A DNA stretch of 64,000 bases, from NCBI RefSeq assembly GCF_001667035.1, contig NZ_LZIR01000004.1, positions 175,256-239,255 on the forward strand, written 5' to 3'. Below are positions 37,043-45,542 of the stretch, in pieces. How positions within the stretch are numbered: position 1 is the stretch's first letter; every line of letters begins with the position of its first letter. The notes below the pieces were generated by a model. The model did no database searches, was not told the origin of the DNA, and was given only the letters and a program-made list of their open reading frames with translations. The DNA is from Mycobacterium sp. 852002-51057_SCH5723018 (GTDB taxonomy: Bacteria > Actinomycetota > Actinomycetes > Mycobacteriales > Mycobacteriaceae). The position numbers and the translations under genes are program-made.

Positions 37043-37116
37043 GGCCCTGTGGCGCAGTTGGTTAGCGCGCCGCCCTGTCACGGCGGAGGTCGCGGGTTCG
37101 AGTCCCGTCAGGGTCG
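37043..37116 (+). tRNA. aspT: tRNA-Asp (GTC)
   Basis: A 74-nt tRNA: acceptor GGCCCTG pairs with CAGGGTC, discriminator G. The anticodon stem-loop CGCCCTGTCACGGCG gives GTC, and the T-arm has GGTTCGAGTCC. Confidence 0.95.
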
Positions 37117-37146
37117 CCCAGCACGGCGAGGCACTCGCTGCCTTCC

Positions 37147-37223
37147 GGCCAGGTAGCTCAGTCGGTACGAGCGTCCGCCTGAAAAGCGGAAGGTCGGCGG
37201 TTCGATCCCGCCCCTGGCCACCA
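37147..37223 (+). tRNA. pheU: tRNA-Phe (GAA), integration target
   Basis: A tRNA with acceptor GGCCAGG pairing with CCTGGCC, discriminator A and encoded CCA. The anticodon stem-loop CCGCCTGAAAAGCGG gives GAA. Its last 51 bp before the final A (37172-37222) recur exactly at 49283-49333, so this gene is the attachment site of the following island and was restored intact by the insertion. Confidence 0.95.
37172..37222 (+). repeat. attL: 51-bp repeat in tRNA-Phe
   Basis: Identical over 51 bp to 49283-49333. It runs from the anticodon stem to the second base of CCA, the usual crossover segment of tyrosine-integrase elements at tRNA genes. Left boundary of the island. Confidence 0.9.
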
Positions 37224-37309
37224 GTTTGAGCTGCACGGACGCGGTGACAGCACTTCCTGTCCGTTCGCCTGGTTCGCGGCGGAGCTATGGAGCCGGTCAA
37301 GGTTCGTGG

Positions 37310-38605
37310 CTACGTGGTCGAGTTCATCCGAGTAGAGGTCGCTGTAGATATTCGCTGGTCCGCGTGCGGCTCGCTTGCCAGGCTGTATCGGATGGGTAGG
37401 TGTTTGAGTCCGCCCACGAATGTGGTGGCGATGTGTTCAGGAGCGCCGGCCAGCTCGATGTCGGTCAGGCGCGGTAATAGGGTGGAGAAGAAGCTGCTGA
37501 TTTCCATGCGAGCCAGGGCGGCGCCGAGGCAGAAATGTACTCCGTGTCCGAAGGCTATGTGGCGGTTGGGGTCTCGGGTGATATCGAAGTCGAAGGGGCG
37601 GTCGAATACCTCTTTGTCGCGGTTGGCTGACACATAGGAAAGTAGAACCGATTGTCCTTTGGCGATGGGGACGCCGCGGACGGTGGTGTTGCGTGCGGCG
37701 GTGCGCATGAACGCCTTGACCGGGCTGACCCAGCGGATCATCTCTTCGGTGGCCAGTGGTTGCAGTCCGGGATCGGTTTGCAACCGCCGGTGCTGCTCGG
37801 GGTGATCGATGAGGGCGTGCAGTCCGCCGGAGATGACGGCGCTGGTGGTGTCGTGGCCGGCGGTGGCCACGATGAGGTAGTAGGAGACGGTGTCGATGTC
37901 GGAGAGGGGTTCGCCGTCGAGCCGGGCGTTCGCGATTGCCGAGCCGAGGTCCGGGGTGGGGCGTTTGCGTCGCTGGGCGGTCAGATCGGTGAAGTAGCTG
38001 AACATTTCGAGCAGTGCGGGGCCCTGTTCCTCGATCGTGGGCCGCTTGTATTCGGCATCGTCATTGCCGAACAGCTCTTGGGTGAGTTTGAGCATCAGCG
38101 GATAGTCCGATTCGGGGATGCCCAGCAATGACATGATGACGTAAAGCGGAAACTTGACTGCGATGCGTTGAACAAAGTCGCACTGCCCGCCGATCTCGGC
38201 CATTTCGGTGACGTAGCTAGCGGCCAGCTCGTCGATACGGGTCTGAAGGGCGCGCATCGCCTTGGGCTTGAACCAATCCCCGGCGATCGCGCGGACCTTG
38301 CGGTGCTGTTGGCCGTCGAGGTGGATCAGTGTGTTCACGCCGCTGTTGGCTGCCAGCTCGTCGGCTTCGGCGGTGATGAGGATGGGGCGCGGCGCATTGG
38401 TGAAGGTGGTGTTGTCGCGTTCGATGTCGGTGATGTCGACGTGCCGGGTGATCGCCCAAAATGGTCGGTAGTGGGGCTGCTCTACCCATGCGACGGGCGC
38501 GTCGCGGCGCAACCGGGTCAGCGCGGTGTGCAGCGCAACCTCGTCGGTGTAGGAGTGCGGGTCGGCCAGGACGTGGGCGGGGTTTGCATTGATGGGGGCT
38601 GACAT
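37310..38605 (-). CDS. Cytochrome P450
   Basis: A 431-residue soluble P450. The I-helix oxygen motif is ATAGHDTTS, the K-helix ExxR is EEMIR, and the heme loop is FGHGVHFCLG with the axial cysteine. It resembles bacterial CYP families that oxidise lipids or steroids; the precise family cannot be set by eye. ATG 38605 follows GAGGAGGAG. It is the last gene of the long leftward island cluster and ends 87 bp from tRNA-Phe. Electrons could come from a ferredoxin such as the one at 59313-59654, but none lies inside the island. Confidence 0.92.
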   Translation of the reverse strand: MSAPINANPAHVLADPHSYTDEVALHTALTRLRRDAPVAWVEQPHYRPFWAITRHVDITDIERDNTTFTNAPRPILITAEADELAANSGVNTLIHLDGQQHRKVRAIAGDWFKPKAMRALQTRIDELAASYVTEMAEIGGQCDFVQRIAVKFPLYVIMSLLGIPESDYPLMLKLTQELFGNDDAEYKRPTIEEQGPALLEMFSYFTDLTAQRRKRPTPDLGSAIANARLDGEPLSDIDTVSYYLIVATAGHDTTSAVISGGLHALIDHPEQHRRLQTDPGLQPLATEEMIRWVSPVKAFMRTAARNTTVRGVPIAKGQSVLLSYVSANRDKEVFDRPFDFDITRDPNRHIAFGHGVHFCLGAALARMEISSFFSTLLPRLTDIELAGAPEHIATTFVGGLKHLPIRYSLASEPHADQRISTATSTRMNSTT

Positions 38606-38668
38606 TGGGGTCTCCTCCTCTAGCCGGGGACGGTGCTGTAGACGGCTGGGCGTTGGGCGCGATGGTGG

Positions 38669-39244
38669 TCACCCGACCGCGATGGTGACCGGAGTCAGGT
38701 CGGGGTTGCCGGGGACGCACAAGGTGCCCAGTCCGTAGAACCGCTCGGCGTCACCAATCGCGGATCCTTCGGTGGGGCAGGCCATCTGCGCGGAGGCCTT
38801 GAAGGCTCGAGCGGCCGCGGTCAGACGGTGCTCGATCGCCATCAAATGTGGACGCATGTCCGCGGGTGGATCGCCCCACAGGGTGATCTCGGCACGACCA
38901 CGGCGTATACGCGCCAACGTGTCATCGTGGACCGCATCACGCCTGGCCACAGCCGTGCTGGACACCGCTAGCGCGGTACGCGACGACCAGGGCGCCACGC
39001 CGTCGGATCCGTCGTAGTATGCGCAGTCGGCGCCTAGAATCTGCAGCGGACGCGGGTGGAGGTCGTCGAGCACGAAGACGCGCACCGTCCAGCCTTCGCG
39101 CATGCGGTCGAACATCAGCCCTCCTGCGGCGTGCACGGCGTCGGTGGTGTCGGCTGCTACAACGTCGAGGGTGTAGCCACACGGATCCCTGGTCGCGAGC
39201 CTGGCCATGCTGAGATGAGCGCGCCGCGGCGTAAGAGTCTTCAT
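38669..39244 (-). CDS. Hypothetical protein in the island
   Basis: A 191-residue protein that I do not recognise. It starts MKTLTPRRAHLSMARLATRD and contains TLDVVAADTTDAVHAAGGLM, RVFVLDDLHPRPLQILGAD and ITLWGDPPADMRPHLMAIEH. No signal peptide, membrane helix or metal motif stands out; three cysteines are scattered. Codon use and GC content look like its neighbours, it has a normal ATG start, and it lies between the two P450 genes on the same strand, which supports a real protein. A role in the same pathway is inferred from position only. Confidence 0.7.
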   Translation of the reverse strand: MKTLTPRRAHLSMARLATRDPCGYTLDVVAADTTDAVHAAGGLMFDRMREGWTVRVFVLDDLHPRPLQILGADCAYYDGSDGVAPWSSRTALAVSSTAVARRDAVHDDTLARIRRGRAEITLWGDPPADMRPHLMAIEHRLTAAARAFKASAQMACPTEGSAIGDAERFYGLGTLCVPGNPDLTPVTIAVG

Positions 39245-39302
39245 TGGTGTCGAACTCCTTCTTCGGACGCCGGCTACCGACCGAGAGCCTGGGCGGATGC
39301 TG

Positions 39303-40511
39303 TCATGGCCGGGCCCGAACGGGAACGCTGGCCCAGCCGGCGACGCTGGTCATCCGCACGCGGGTCAGCCGGGCGTAATCCACGTCGTAGTCATCGAAGA
39401 GATCGAGCAGATACTCGAGGGCGATGGCGCTTTCGGCGCGTGCCAGCGCCGCACCCAGGCAGCTGTGGACGCCGTAGCCGAACCCAAGGTTTTGAGCCTC
39501 GCCGCGGTCGCGGTGGATGTCGAAGGAGTCGGCGTTGGTGAAGGCGCGTTCGTCGCGGTTGGCCGAGGCCTCGATCAGCAGAACGGGTTTGGCGGCCGGA
39601 ATGGTGACGTCGTGCAACCGGACCGGTTTGTGGGTGTAGCGCACCGCGTACTGGGCAGGCGCCTCAAAGCGTAATGCTTCTTCGACGGCGGCAGGAATCG
39701 AGGCACGGTCGGTCTGCAAATGGTGCCATTGATCGGGGTGTCGAGATAGCTGCACTATTGCGTTGCCGATCAGCTTGGTGACGGTTTCGGCTCCGGCGCC
39801 GCCCAATAGGGTGCAAAATGCGGCGATCTCGATGTCGGTGAGGCTGGTGCGGCTACCGGCCTCGCGCTCGACCTCCACCGTCGTCAACGCGGTGATCATG
39901 TCGTCGCAGGGTTGGGCGCGGCGCTGCTGAATGAGTTGGTAGTACAGCATGCCGGTGTTGCGCATCGCCTCGATGCCGGCGCGCGACATTCCGAGCTTGC
40001 CGGCGCGGCGTTCCAGCGAGGTGTCGAGCCATAGCCGCACGTGTTGTCGGTCGGATTCGGGAACTCCGAGCATGGTGGTGATCACCTCGACGGGGAACAG
40101 GCCGGAGAAGTCGCCGATGATGTCGAACCCCATAGCGGGGTTGACTCGACTCAGGTAGTGACGCACCGTCTTTCGGATCAGCGGGTCCAGTTTTCGGATG
40201 GCGCGCGGGGTGAAGACCTTGTTGACCAGGCTGCGCATCCGGCGATGCTCGGGAGGGTCCATCGTGATGATCGAGGCGCCGGGGTCCTCGCCGAGCAGGA
40301 TCTGGTCGAGGGTGACGCCTTTGGCCGAGGAGTAGGTGTCGGTGTCCTTCAGTGCGGCGGCGACGTCGGCGTGGCGGGTCAGGGCGTAGAAGTCGTACTG
40401 CGGGTTGTAGTAGACGGGTGCTTCCTCGCGCATCCGCCGGTAGGTGTCGTAGGGGTTGCTGAAGTATTCCTCGGAGAACGGGTCGAACGTCACCGGCGGC
40501 GGGCTCGTCAC
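39303..40511 (-). CDS. Cytochrome P450
   Basis: A 402-residue P450. The I-helix motif is LLGGAGAETVTK, ExxR is EEALR, and the heme loop is FGYGVHSCLG. The usual acid-alcohol pair is Glu-Thr here (GAETVT). The GTG start at 40511 overlaps by 4 bp the stop of a 42-aa coupled peptide gene, so translation is linked to the upstream acyl-CoA dehydrogenase. Not closely similar to the other island P450. Confidence 0.92.
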   Translation of the reverse strand: MTSPPPVTFDPFSEEYFSNPYDTYRRMREEAPVYYNPQYDFYALTRHADVAAALKDTDTYSSAKGVTLDQILLGEDPGASIITMDPPEHRRMRSLVNKVFTPRAIRKLDPLIRKTVRHYLSRVNPAMGFDIIGDFSGLFPVEVITTMLGVPESDRQHVRLWLDTSLERRAGKLGMSRAGIEAMRNTGMLYYQLIQQRRAQPCDDMITALTTVEVEREAGSRTSLTDIEIAAFCTLLGGAGAETVTKLIGNAIVQLSRHPDQWHHLQTDRASIPAAVEEALRFEAPAQYAVRYTHKPVRLHDVTIPAAKPVLLIEASANRDERAFTNADSFDIHRDRGEAQNLGFGYGVHSCLGAALARAESAIALEYLLDLFDDYDVDYARLTRVRMTSVAGWASVPVRARP

Positions 40512-40636
40512 CTGGTCGTCTCCGCACGGGTTCCCGCGGTAGGGCTCTTTTGGCGCTGCTGCGGCCTGTCCCAGCAGTGGTCACCGAAGACACTGTGCGG
40601 CAGCGGGTTCGGGGGCGGCGCGGCGTGGTTGATCAC
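40508..40636 (-). CDS. 42-aa protein translationally coupled between acyl-CoA dehydrogenase and P450
   Basis: A frame from GTG 40636 to TGA 40508-40510 encodes a peptide starting MINHAAPPPNPLPHSVFGDH followed by CWDRPQQRQ and a basic tail. Its start overlaps the upstream dehydrogenase stop by 4 bp (GTGA), and its stop overlaps the P450 start by 4 bp in the same way. This double coupling is strong evidence for translation. The peptide is proline-rich and has one His-Cys-Trp cluster; no family is recognised. It may be an assembly or electron-transfer helper for the P450. Confidence 0.7.
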   Translation of the reverse strand: MINHAAPPPNPLPHSVFGDHCWDRPQQRQKSPTAGTRAETTR

Positions 40637-41832
40637 GTGTTCTTCTCCGCCGGAGCTGCGTAGGCCGGTTTACCTAGTCCTAGGACGTATTGGGCGATCA
40701 TGTTGCGGAACACCTCGACGGTTCCGCCGTAAATCGCGACCAGGGGCGCGAACCGGAATAGGTATTCGGCCGCGCCGTCGTCGGCGGATCCGTGCGCGCC
40801 GATCGGCAATGCCGCCGCTGATCCGAGGGTGTCCATCATGTCGGCGGACACCTCGCGCAGGGCTTGGGCGATGGCGACGCGTCCCAGGATGTTCGGTGTG
40901 GATAGGGCCGCTTCCACGCGGGCGTAGTCGCGGCCCAGCCGGTATCCGACGGACTGGTCGTCGGCCAGGCGGCGACCGTGCCGGTCGGGCCGGTAGGCGC
41001 GTGCAATGGCGTCGTCGAGGGCTTGGGCGAGCATGTCGGCCTGCTGTTGCATCACGGCGATGTCTTGTAACCCGTCGGCGTTGGCGTCCACCGCGCCGTG
41101 TTCGGCGTTGAGGGGGTCGCGCAGCACTGTCCAGCCGCCGTTGACCTCGCCCATGCGGTACTTGTCGGGGACACGCACGTCGTTGTAGTAGGTGAGGTTG
41201 GTGCGGTCGCCGTCGACGCAGCGCACAGCGTGGATGTCGATGCCCGGTAGATGCAGGGGTACCAGGAACATGGTCAGGCTGTCGCGTTTGGGAGCGTCGG
41301 GGCTGGTGTTGGTGATCAGGAAGACGTACTGGGAGATGTGGGCGCCGGTGGTGAACATTTTGGCGCCATTAATGACCCAGCTAGATCCGTCGCCGTCGCG
41401 CACCGCGCGGGTCTTGCAGGTCATGATGTCCGAACCGCCCTCGGGTTCGGTGTATCCGAGGCAGAGTCGGATGCGACCGGTGCACACTCCGGGTAGCACC
41501 TCGTCTTGCAGTTCGGGGCGGGCGAACTTGCGCACTGCTCGCGCGACCATGGCGGTGGTGCCCCATGCGATGTAGGGGGCGCGGGCGCGGCGCTTCTCCA
41601 GTTCGAAGATGCGCCGCTGCAGCCGAGTGAGCCCGCCCTCGGCGTGTGGGGTGAGCTGCGCAGCCAGCCAGCCGTGCGCGCCGAGCGCCAGGTGCACCGT
41701 CTCGTCGAAGCTTTCGCCGGTGTCGTGCACCCGGCGTTTGACGTCGTCGGTGACGTGGGTCTGCAGGAAATCGCGGGCTCGGGCAGCGAAAGCGGCCTCC
41801 TCGTCAGTGAGGGCGATGCGGGAGAAGTCCAT
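40633..41832 (-). CDS. Acyl-CoA dehydrogenase (FadE-type)
   Basis: A 399-residue flavoenzyme with the ACAD three-domain fold. The FAD/substrate motif is GYTEPEGGSDIMTCKTRAV, followed by INGAKMFTTGAH and later FRNMIAQYVLGLG. ATG 41832 follows AGGAGG. The adjacent upstream dehydrogenase lacks this FAD motif, so the two probably form an alpha2-beta2 heterotetramer of the type known from mycobacterial steroid catabolism. It would introduce a 2,3-double bond in a CoA thioester. Confidence 0.92.
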   Translation of the reverse strand: MDFSRIALTDEEAAFAARARDFLQTHVTDDVKRRVHDTGESFDETVHLALGAHGWLAAQLTPHAEGGLTRLQRRIFELEKRRARAPYIAWGTTAMVARAVRKFARPELQDEVLPGVCTGRIRLCLGYTEPEGGSDIMTCKTRAVRDGDGSSWVINGAKMFTTGAHISQYVFLITNTSPDAPKRDSLTMFLVPLHLPGIDIHAVRCVDGDRTNLTYYNDVRVPDKYRMGEVNGGWTVLRDPLNAEHGAVDANADGLQDIAVMQQQADMLAQALDDAIARAYRPDRHGRRLADDQSVGYRLGRDYARVEAALSTPNILGRVAIAQALREVSADMMDTLGSAAALPIGAHGSADDGAAEYLFRFAPLVAIYGGTVEVFRNMIAQYVLGLGKPAYAAPAEKNT

Positions 41833-41843
41833 GGGCTGTCCTC

Positions 41844-42926
41844 CTAGGCCGGGGTGGGTCGGGCTACCGGCGGGGTGCTCAGGAGGTGGGCGCTGGACTC
41901 ACGGTCGTTGACCAGTTCGGTGATGTGCCGGGCGGTGTGGGCTGGATCGCCGCCGGCTAGCGCCCACCCGCGGACGCGCACCAGGTAGGCGCTGGCGGCG
42001 GCTTCGGCGGATACCCCCAGCCCGCCCTGAACGTGTACTGCGACCGCGGCGGCTCGGGGGGCTTCGCCGGCGATGTAAACAAAGGCGCAGCTGGGCAGTT
42101 CGGGACGAGCGTGGGGCTCGTTGTCGGCGAACCATGCGGCGCGTCGATTCAAGTTCCTTGCGCCGGCGACGATGATGGCGATGTCGGCCAGCGGGTGGGA
42201 GATCGCTTGCAGGGAGGCGATCGGGACGCCGAGGGTGTAGCGGGTCTTGGCGAATGCGGCGGCGATGAGCATCGTCGCCTCGGTCGCGCCGGTCAGTGCC
42301 GCGGCGGTCAGCAGGCGCCATTCGTCGAGGGCGTGTTGATAGGCCTCCAGCGCGGCAGGCCCAGAAGCCAGCACCTGGCGGTCAGCGGCCGCGGCGGGGT
42401 CCACCCAGGCCATCGGCATACAGCCGACGTTGTCGACCGCGGCGGGTTGGGTGTCGAAGCGCACGGCAACCACGTCGTGGCCGTCGCGGACGATAAGGTG
42501 CTCGGCGATCGCCGCGGCCGGCAGCAGTCGGGCGCCGACGTTGTTGTCCTGGTGGGGATCTAAGCCACAGATCTGGTCACCGCAACGGACCTCGGCAGGC
42601 ACGTCGGTCAGCTGGCCCCACAACCGCGACGCGGCGACATGGTCGATCCACGGTACCGATGCGAGCGCACGACCGATTTCCTCGGCGACCAGAGTCAGGT
42701 CGACCAGGGTGGCGCCGTCGCCGCCGACAGTCTCGGGCAGCGCCATGGCGGTAGCGCGGGTCGCGCACAACTGACGCCAGAGACTGGCGTCGAAGCCGAG
42801 GGGTTCGGCCGCGCGGACCGTCTCGATCGGGCAGTGCGCGGTGAAGAATTGTCGGTAGAGCGACTGCAGGTCGGTGTGGTCCCGCGACAAGCTGTAGTCC
42901 AGTCGACGCAACTCGTGGCGGTCCAT
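41844..42926 (-). CDS. Acyl-CoA dehydrogenase partner subunit
   Basis: A 360-residue acyl-CoA dehydrogenase-like protein. The N-terminal domain (LCATRATAMALPETVGGDGA) and the C-terminal helical domain (ALTGATEATMLIAAAFAKTR, VHVQGGLGVSAEA) are recognisable, but the typical (S/T)EPxxGSD FAD loop is missing. This fits the beta subunit of a heteromeric ACAD. It lies 11 bp upstream of the complete subunit and 3 bp after the amidohydrolase stop, in one operon. Confidence 0.88.
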   Translation of the reverse strand: MDRHELRRLDYSLSRDHTDLQSLYRQFFTAHCPIETVRAAEPLGFDASLWRQLCATRATAMALPETVGGDGATLVDLTLVAEEIGRALASVPWIDHVAASRLWGQLTDVPAEVRCGDQICGLDPHQDNNVGARLLPAAAIAEHLIVRDGHDVVAVRFDTQPAAVDNVGCMPMAWVDPAAAADRQVLASGPAALEAYQHALDEWRLLTAAALTGATEATMLIAAAFAKTRYTLGVPIASLQAISHPLADIAIIVAGARNLNRRAAWFADNEPHARPELPSCAFVYIAGEAPRAAAVAVHVQGGLGVSAEAAASAYLVRVRGWALAGGDPAHTARHITELVNDRESSAHLLSTPPVARPTPA

Positions 42927-42929
42927 GAC

Positions 42930-43796
42930 TCAGACGTTCCTAACGGCCGCGCCGGTGCGGGGCGGGGCGGGGCGCGGGGCGAAGAAGAAGTCTTCGGCGT
43001 TGTCGTGCAGGTACTTCCGCAGAACCTCGGCTGGCAGGTCCAGCGCGGTAGCTTCGGGGATGACGCGGTGTTGGCGCAACACCGGGTAGTCCGAGGCGAA
43101 GATGACCTTGTCGGGTCCGCGGGTGCGCATGTAGTGCAGCAGTGATTCGGGTAAGCGTTTCGGCGACCACGCCGAGGTCATCAGTCGCAGGTTTTGATAC
43201 TTGATCAGCATCCGGATCGCCACGTCCCACCACGGGTCGGCACCGTGGATCATGCACAGCCGCAGTTCGGGGAACCGCACGCACACCCGGTCCAGATGTA
43301 TGGGGTGCTGCACCTCGCCGGGAATGGGGGGTCCGGGAATCCCGGTGTTGACGCATAGCGGCAGGTCGATCTCGGCGCACTTGGCGTACAGGGGGTAGTA
43401 CACGGCGTCGCTGGGCGGGTAGTGGCCATCGCCCCAGAAGCTGGGTCCCACCACGGCGTAGGCGACGGGCAGATCGGCTGCCAGTACGGTCAACTCGCGC
43501 AACGAGGCCACCGGGCGCAGCAGGTTAACCCCACCCAGCGCCAGGGCGAACCGGTCGGGATTTTGCTCGACGAACGCGCGCGCGGTCGCCGAGGGTTTGG
43601 CGATGTTGTCCATCAGAATCGCCTTGGTGACGGCGTGGGCGTCCATTTCGTCGAGCAGCGCAGGTAGTTCGACCTGCTCGTAGAGCGAGGCGGGGCCTTT
43701 GAAGTAGTCGTCGCGCACTTTCAGCATGAACTGCGGTTGTTGGGCGGTTTCACCGAAGTGGACATTGACCAGACAGTCGATCACGTTGGGGCTCAT
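42930..43796 (-). CDS. Amidohydrolase family protein (PF04909-type)
   Basis: A 288-residue TIM-barrel metal hydrolase or decarboxylase of the ACMSD-like amidohydrolase group. Segments include AVTKAILMDNIAKP, DLPLCVNTGIPGPP, ELRLCMIHGADPWWDVA and the C-terminal KVIFASDYPVLR with its catalytic Asp. ATG 43796 overlaps the acyl-CoA ligase stop by 4 bp (ATGA); the longer frame to 43865 is arginine-rich shadow. Relatives often decarboxylate or hydrate ring-cleavage products. Confidence 0.85.
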   Translation of the reverse strand: MSPNVIDCLVNVHFGETAQQPQFMLKVRDDYFKGPASLYEQVELPALLDEMDAHAVTKAILMDNIAKPSATARAFVEQNPDRFALALGGVNLLRPVASLRELTVLAADLPVAYAVVGPSFWGDGHYPPSDAVYYPLYAKCAEIDLPLCVNTGIPGPPIPGEVQHPIHLDRVCVRFPELRLCMIHGADPWWDVAIRMLIKYQNLRLMTSAWSPKRLPESLLHYMRTRGPDKVIFASDYPVLRQHRVIPEATALDLPAEVLRKYLHDNAEDFFFAPRPAPPRTGAAVRNV

Positions 43797-45442
43797 ACCA
43801 TCTCCGGGTCGTGGGTCGCGCCGGCGGCGTGTTCGGAGCCGGCGGCTGCCGCGCGTGCGGCCCACCGGTAGTCGGCCTTGCCGGTGCCTAGGCGGCGCAC
43901 GGCGTCAACGAAGACGAACGCCTTGGGGGTTTTGAACCCGGCCAGCTGACTGCGACAGTGGCCGCGCAACTGATCTGCATCCACCGAGTGCCCCGGGATG
44001 GTGGCGATCACGGCGGTGACTTCGTGTCCCCACCGGGGGTGAGGCCGACCTACAACCACCGCGTCGGCGACGCCGGCGTAGCCGCGCAGGACTTCCTCGA
44101 CCTCTTCGACGAACACCTTCTCTCCGCCGGTGTTGACGACCAGCGAATCGCGGCCCAGCAGCTCGATGGTGCCGTCGGATCCGATGCGGGCACGATCGCC
44201 CGGGATCGACATCCGGTGCCCGTCGACGATCGGGAAGGTCGCCTCGGTGGCGGCCGGGTCGTTGAAATAGCCCATCGGGATGCGGCCCGTCTTGGCGGCC
44301 CACCCGATCTCGGTGTCGCCGGCGCCCAGCACGCGGCGGCGGTCCTCGGAAAGGACCACTCCTCCCGTCCAGGCCGCGAAGGTGTGCGACTGCTGACCCG
44401 AGCGGCTCTGCCCGTAGCCCAGGCCGCCGGTTTCCGACGATCCGTAGCCGTCGATGATCGACAGCCGCGGCAACCGGTCCACGAGTGCCCGTTTGTGCTG
44501 CGGGTGGGTGGCCGCGCCGCCGGTGGCCAAGATGGACAGTTGGGTCAGGTCGTAGTCGGCGCGGCCCAGTTCGGCGGCCAACGGTGCGGCGTAGGCGTCA
44601 CCGACGATGCTCATCATCGACACCTGGTGGTGTGCGGCGGTGCGCCACACCGCCGCGGGGTCGAAGGGCTCACGGTCATCGTGCAGCACCACGGTGTGGG
44701 CGCCCAGAATGGCGGCGAACGCGCTCCACAGGCCCAGGGCATGCATCAGCGGTGAGACGGGAAACCACGTTTGTCCGCCCGCGCGGGCGAGTTCGGCGAT
44801 CGCCTCGATGTCGGGGTGGTCGGCGCCGCCCATCGACGAGACGTACATGTCGCCTTGGCGCCACAGCACCCCTTTGGGTCGGCCGGTGGTCCCGCCGGTG
44901 CAGATCATGACGAGGTCATCCGGGGACGTCTCGGCCGGCCGGTGGGAGTCGCCCCGTTGCACCGCGGTGTCGTAGTCGACCGCGTCGGGCAGCATCGGCG
45001 TGTCGCTGCCGTCATCGACCGAGATCAGCAGCGAGGTGATGGCCGGGTCGACAGCTTGGGCAACGACGGGTCCGAAACTGCGGTGATAAAACACCGCGCG
45101 CGGCTCGACGTAGGACAGCAGATCGGCGACCTCGGCGGCGGTGTAGTTGTAGTTGACGTTGACCGGGGCAGTGCGCGCCTTCGTCGCGGCCAGAAACGCC
45201 TCGGGGTATCGGTCGTTGCGCATCAGCAGCGCCACCCGGTCCTGGCCGCAGTGCCAGCGCTGCAGCGGCCCGCTCTGGTCGACGACGCCGAGTCCCTGAT
45301 CGATCAGGAAGTTCGCCAGCCTGGTGGTGTCTTGGGCCGCGGCGCCGAAAGTCCTGACGCGGGAGCCGCAACGGGTCATCGTGCGCTCCGGCACGCTGGC
45401 GGCGATGGCATCGAGGACCGCCGCGAAGGACCATTGGGTCAT
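43793..45442 (-). CDS. Acyl-CoA synthetase (AMP-forming)
   Basis: A 549-residue adenylate-forming enzyme. The P-loop is MICTGGTTGRPKGVLW, the A5-type motif IDGYGSSETGGLGYG, and the C-terminal hinge and lysine part LLGRDSLVVNTGGEKVFVEE, then VGRPHPRWGHEV and LGTGKADYRW. It activates a carboxylic acid as its CoA thioester, probably feeding the dehydrogenase pair. Coupled to the downstream amidohydrolase by a 4-bp overlap; 100 bp downstream of a second amidohydrolase gene. Confidence 0.92.
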   Translation of the reverse strand: MTQWSFAAVLDAIAASVPERTMTRCGSRVRTFGAAAQDTTRLANFLIDQGLGVVDQSGPLQRWHCGQDRVALLMRNDRYPEAFLAATKARTAPVNVNYNYTAAEVADLLSYVEPRAVFYHRSFGPVVAQAVDPAITSLLISVDDGSDTPMLPDAVDYDTAVQRGDSHRPAETSPDDLVMICTGGTTGRPKGVLWRQGDMYVSSMGGADHPDIEAIAELARAGGQTWFPVSPLMHALGLWSAFAAILGAHTVVLHDDREPFDPAAVWRTAAHHQVSMMSIVGDAYAAPLAAELGRADYDLTQLSILATGGAATHPQHKRALVDRLPRLSIIDGYGSSETGGLGYGQSRSGQQSHTFAAWTGGVVLSEDRRRVLGAGDTEIGWAAKTGRIPMGYFNDPAATEATFPIVDGHRMSIPGDRARIGSDGTIELLGRDSLVVNTGGEKVFVEEVEEVLRGYAGVADAVVVGRPHPRWGHEVTAVIATIPGHSVDADQLRGHCRSQLAGFKTPKAFVFVDAVRRLGTGKADYRWAARAAAAGSEHAAGATHDPEMV

Positions 45443-45542
45443 GGCTGGCCTTTCGGGATGAGCGGCGGCGGGAAGGCGTCGCGGACCCGTCGCCGGGCCG
45501 CCGCGTCCCCCGTTGCCGCCAAGATGTCGTGACGTGGTGTCG

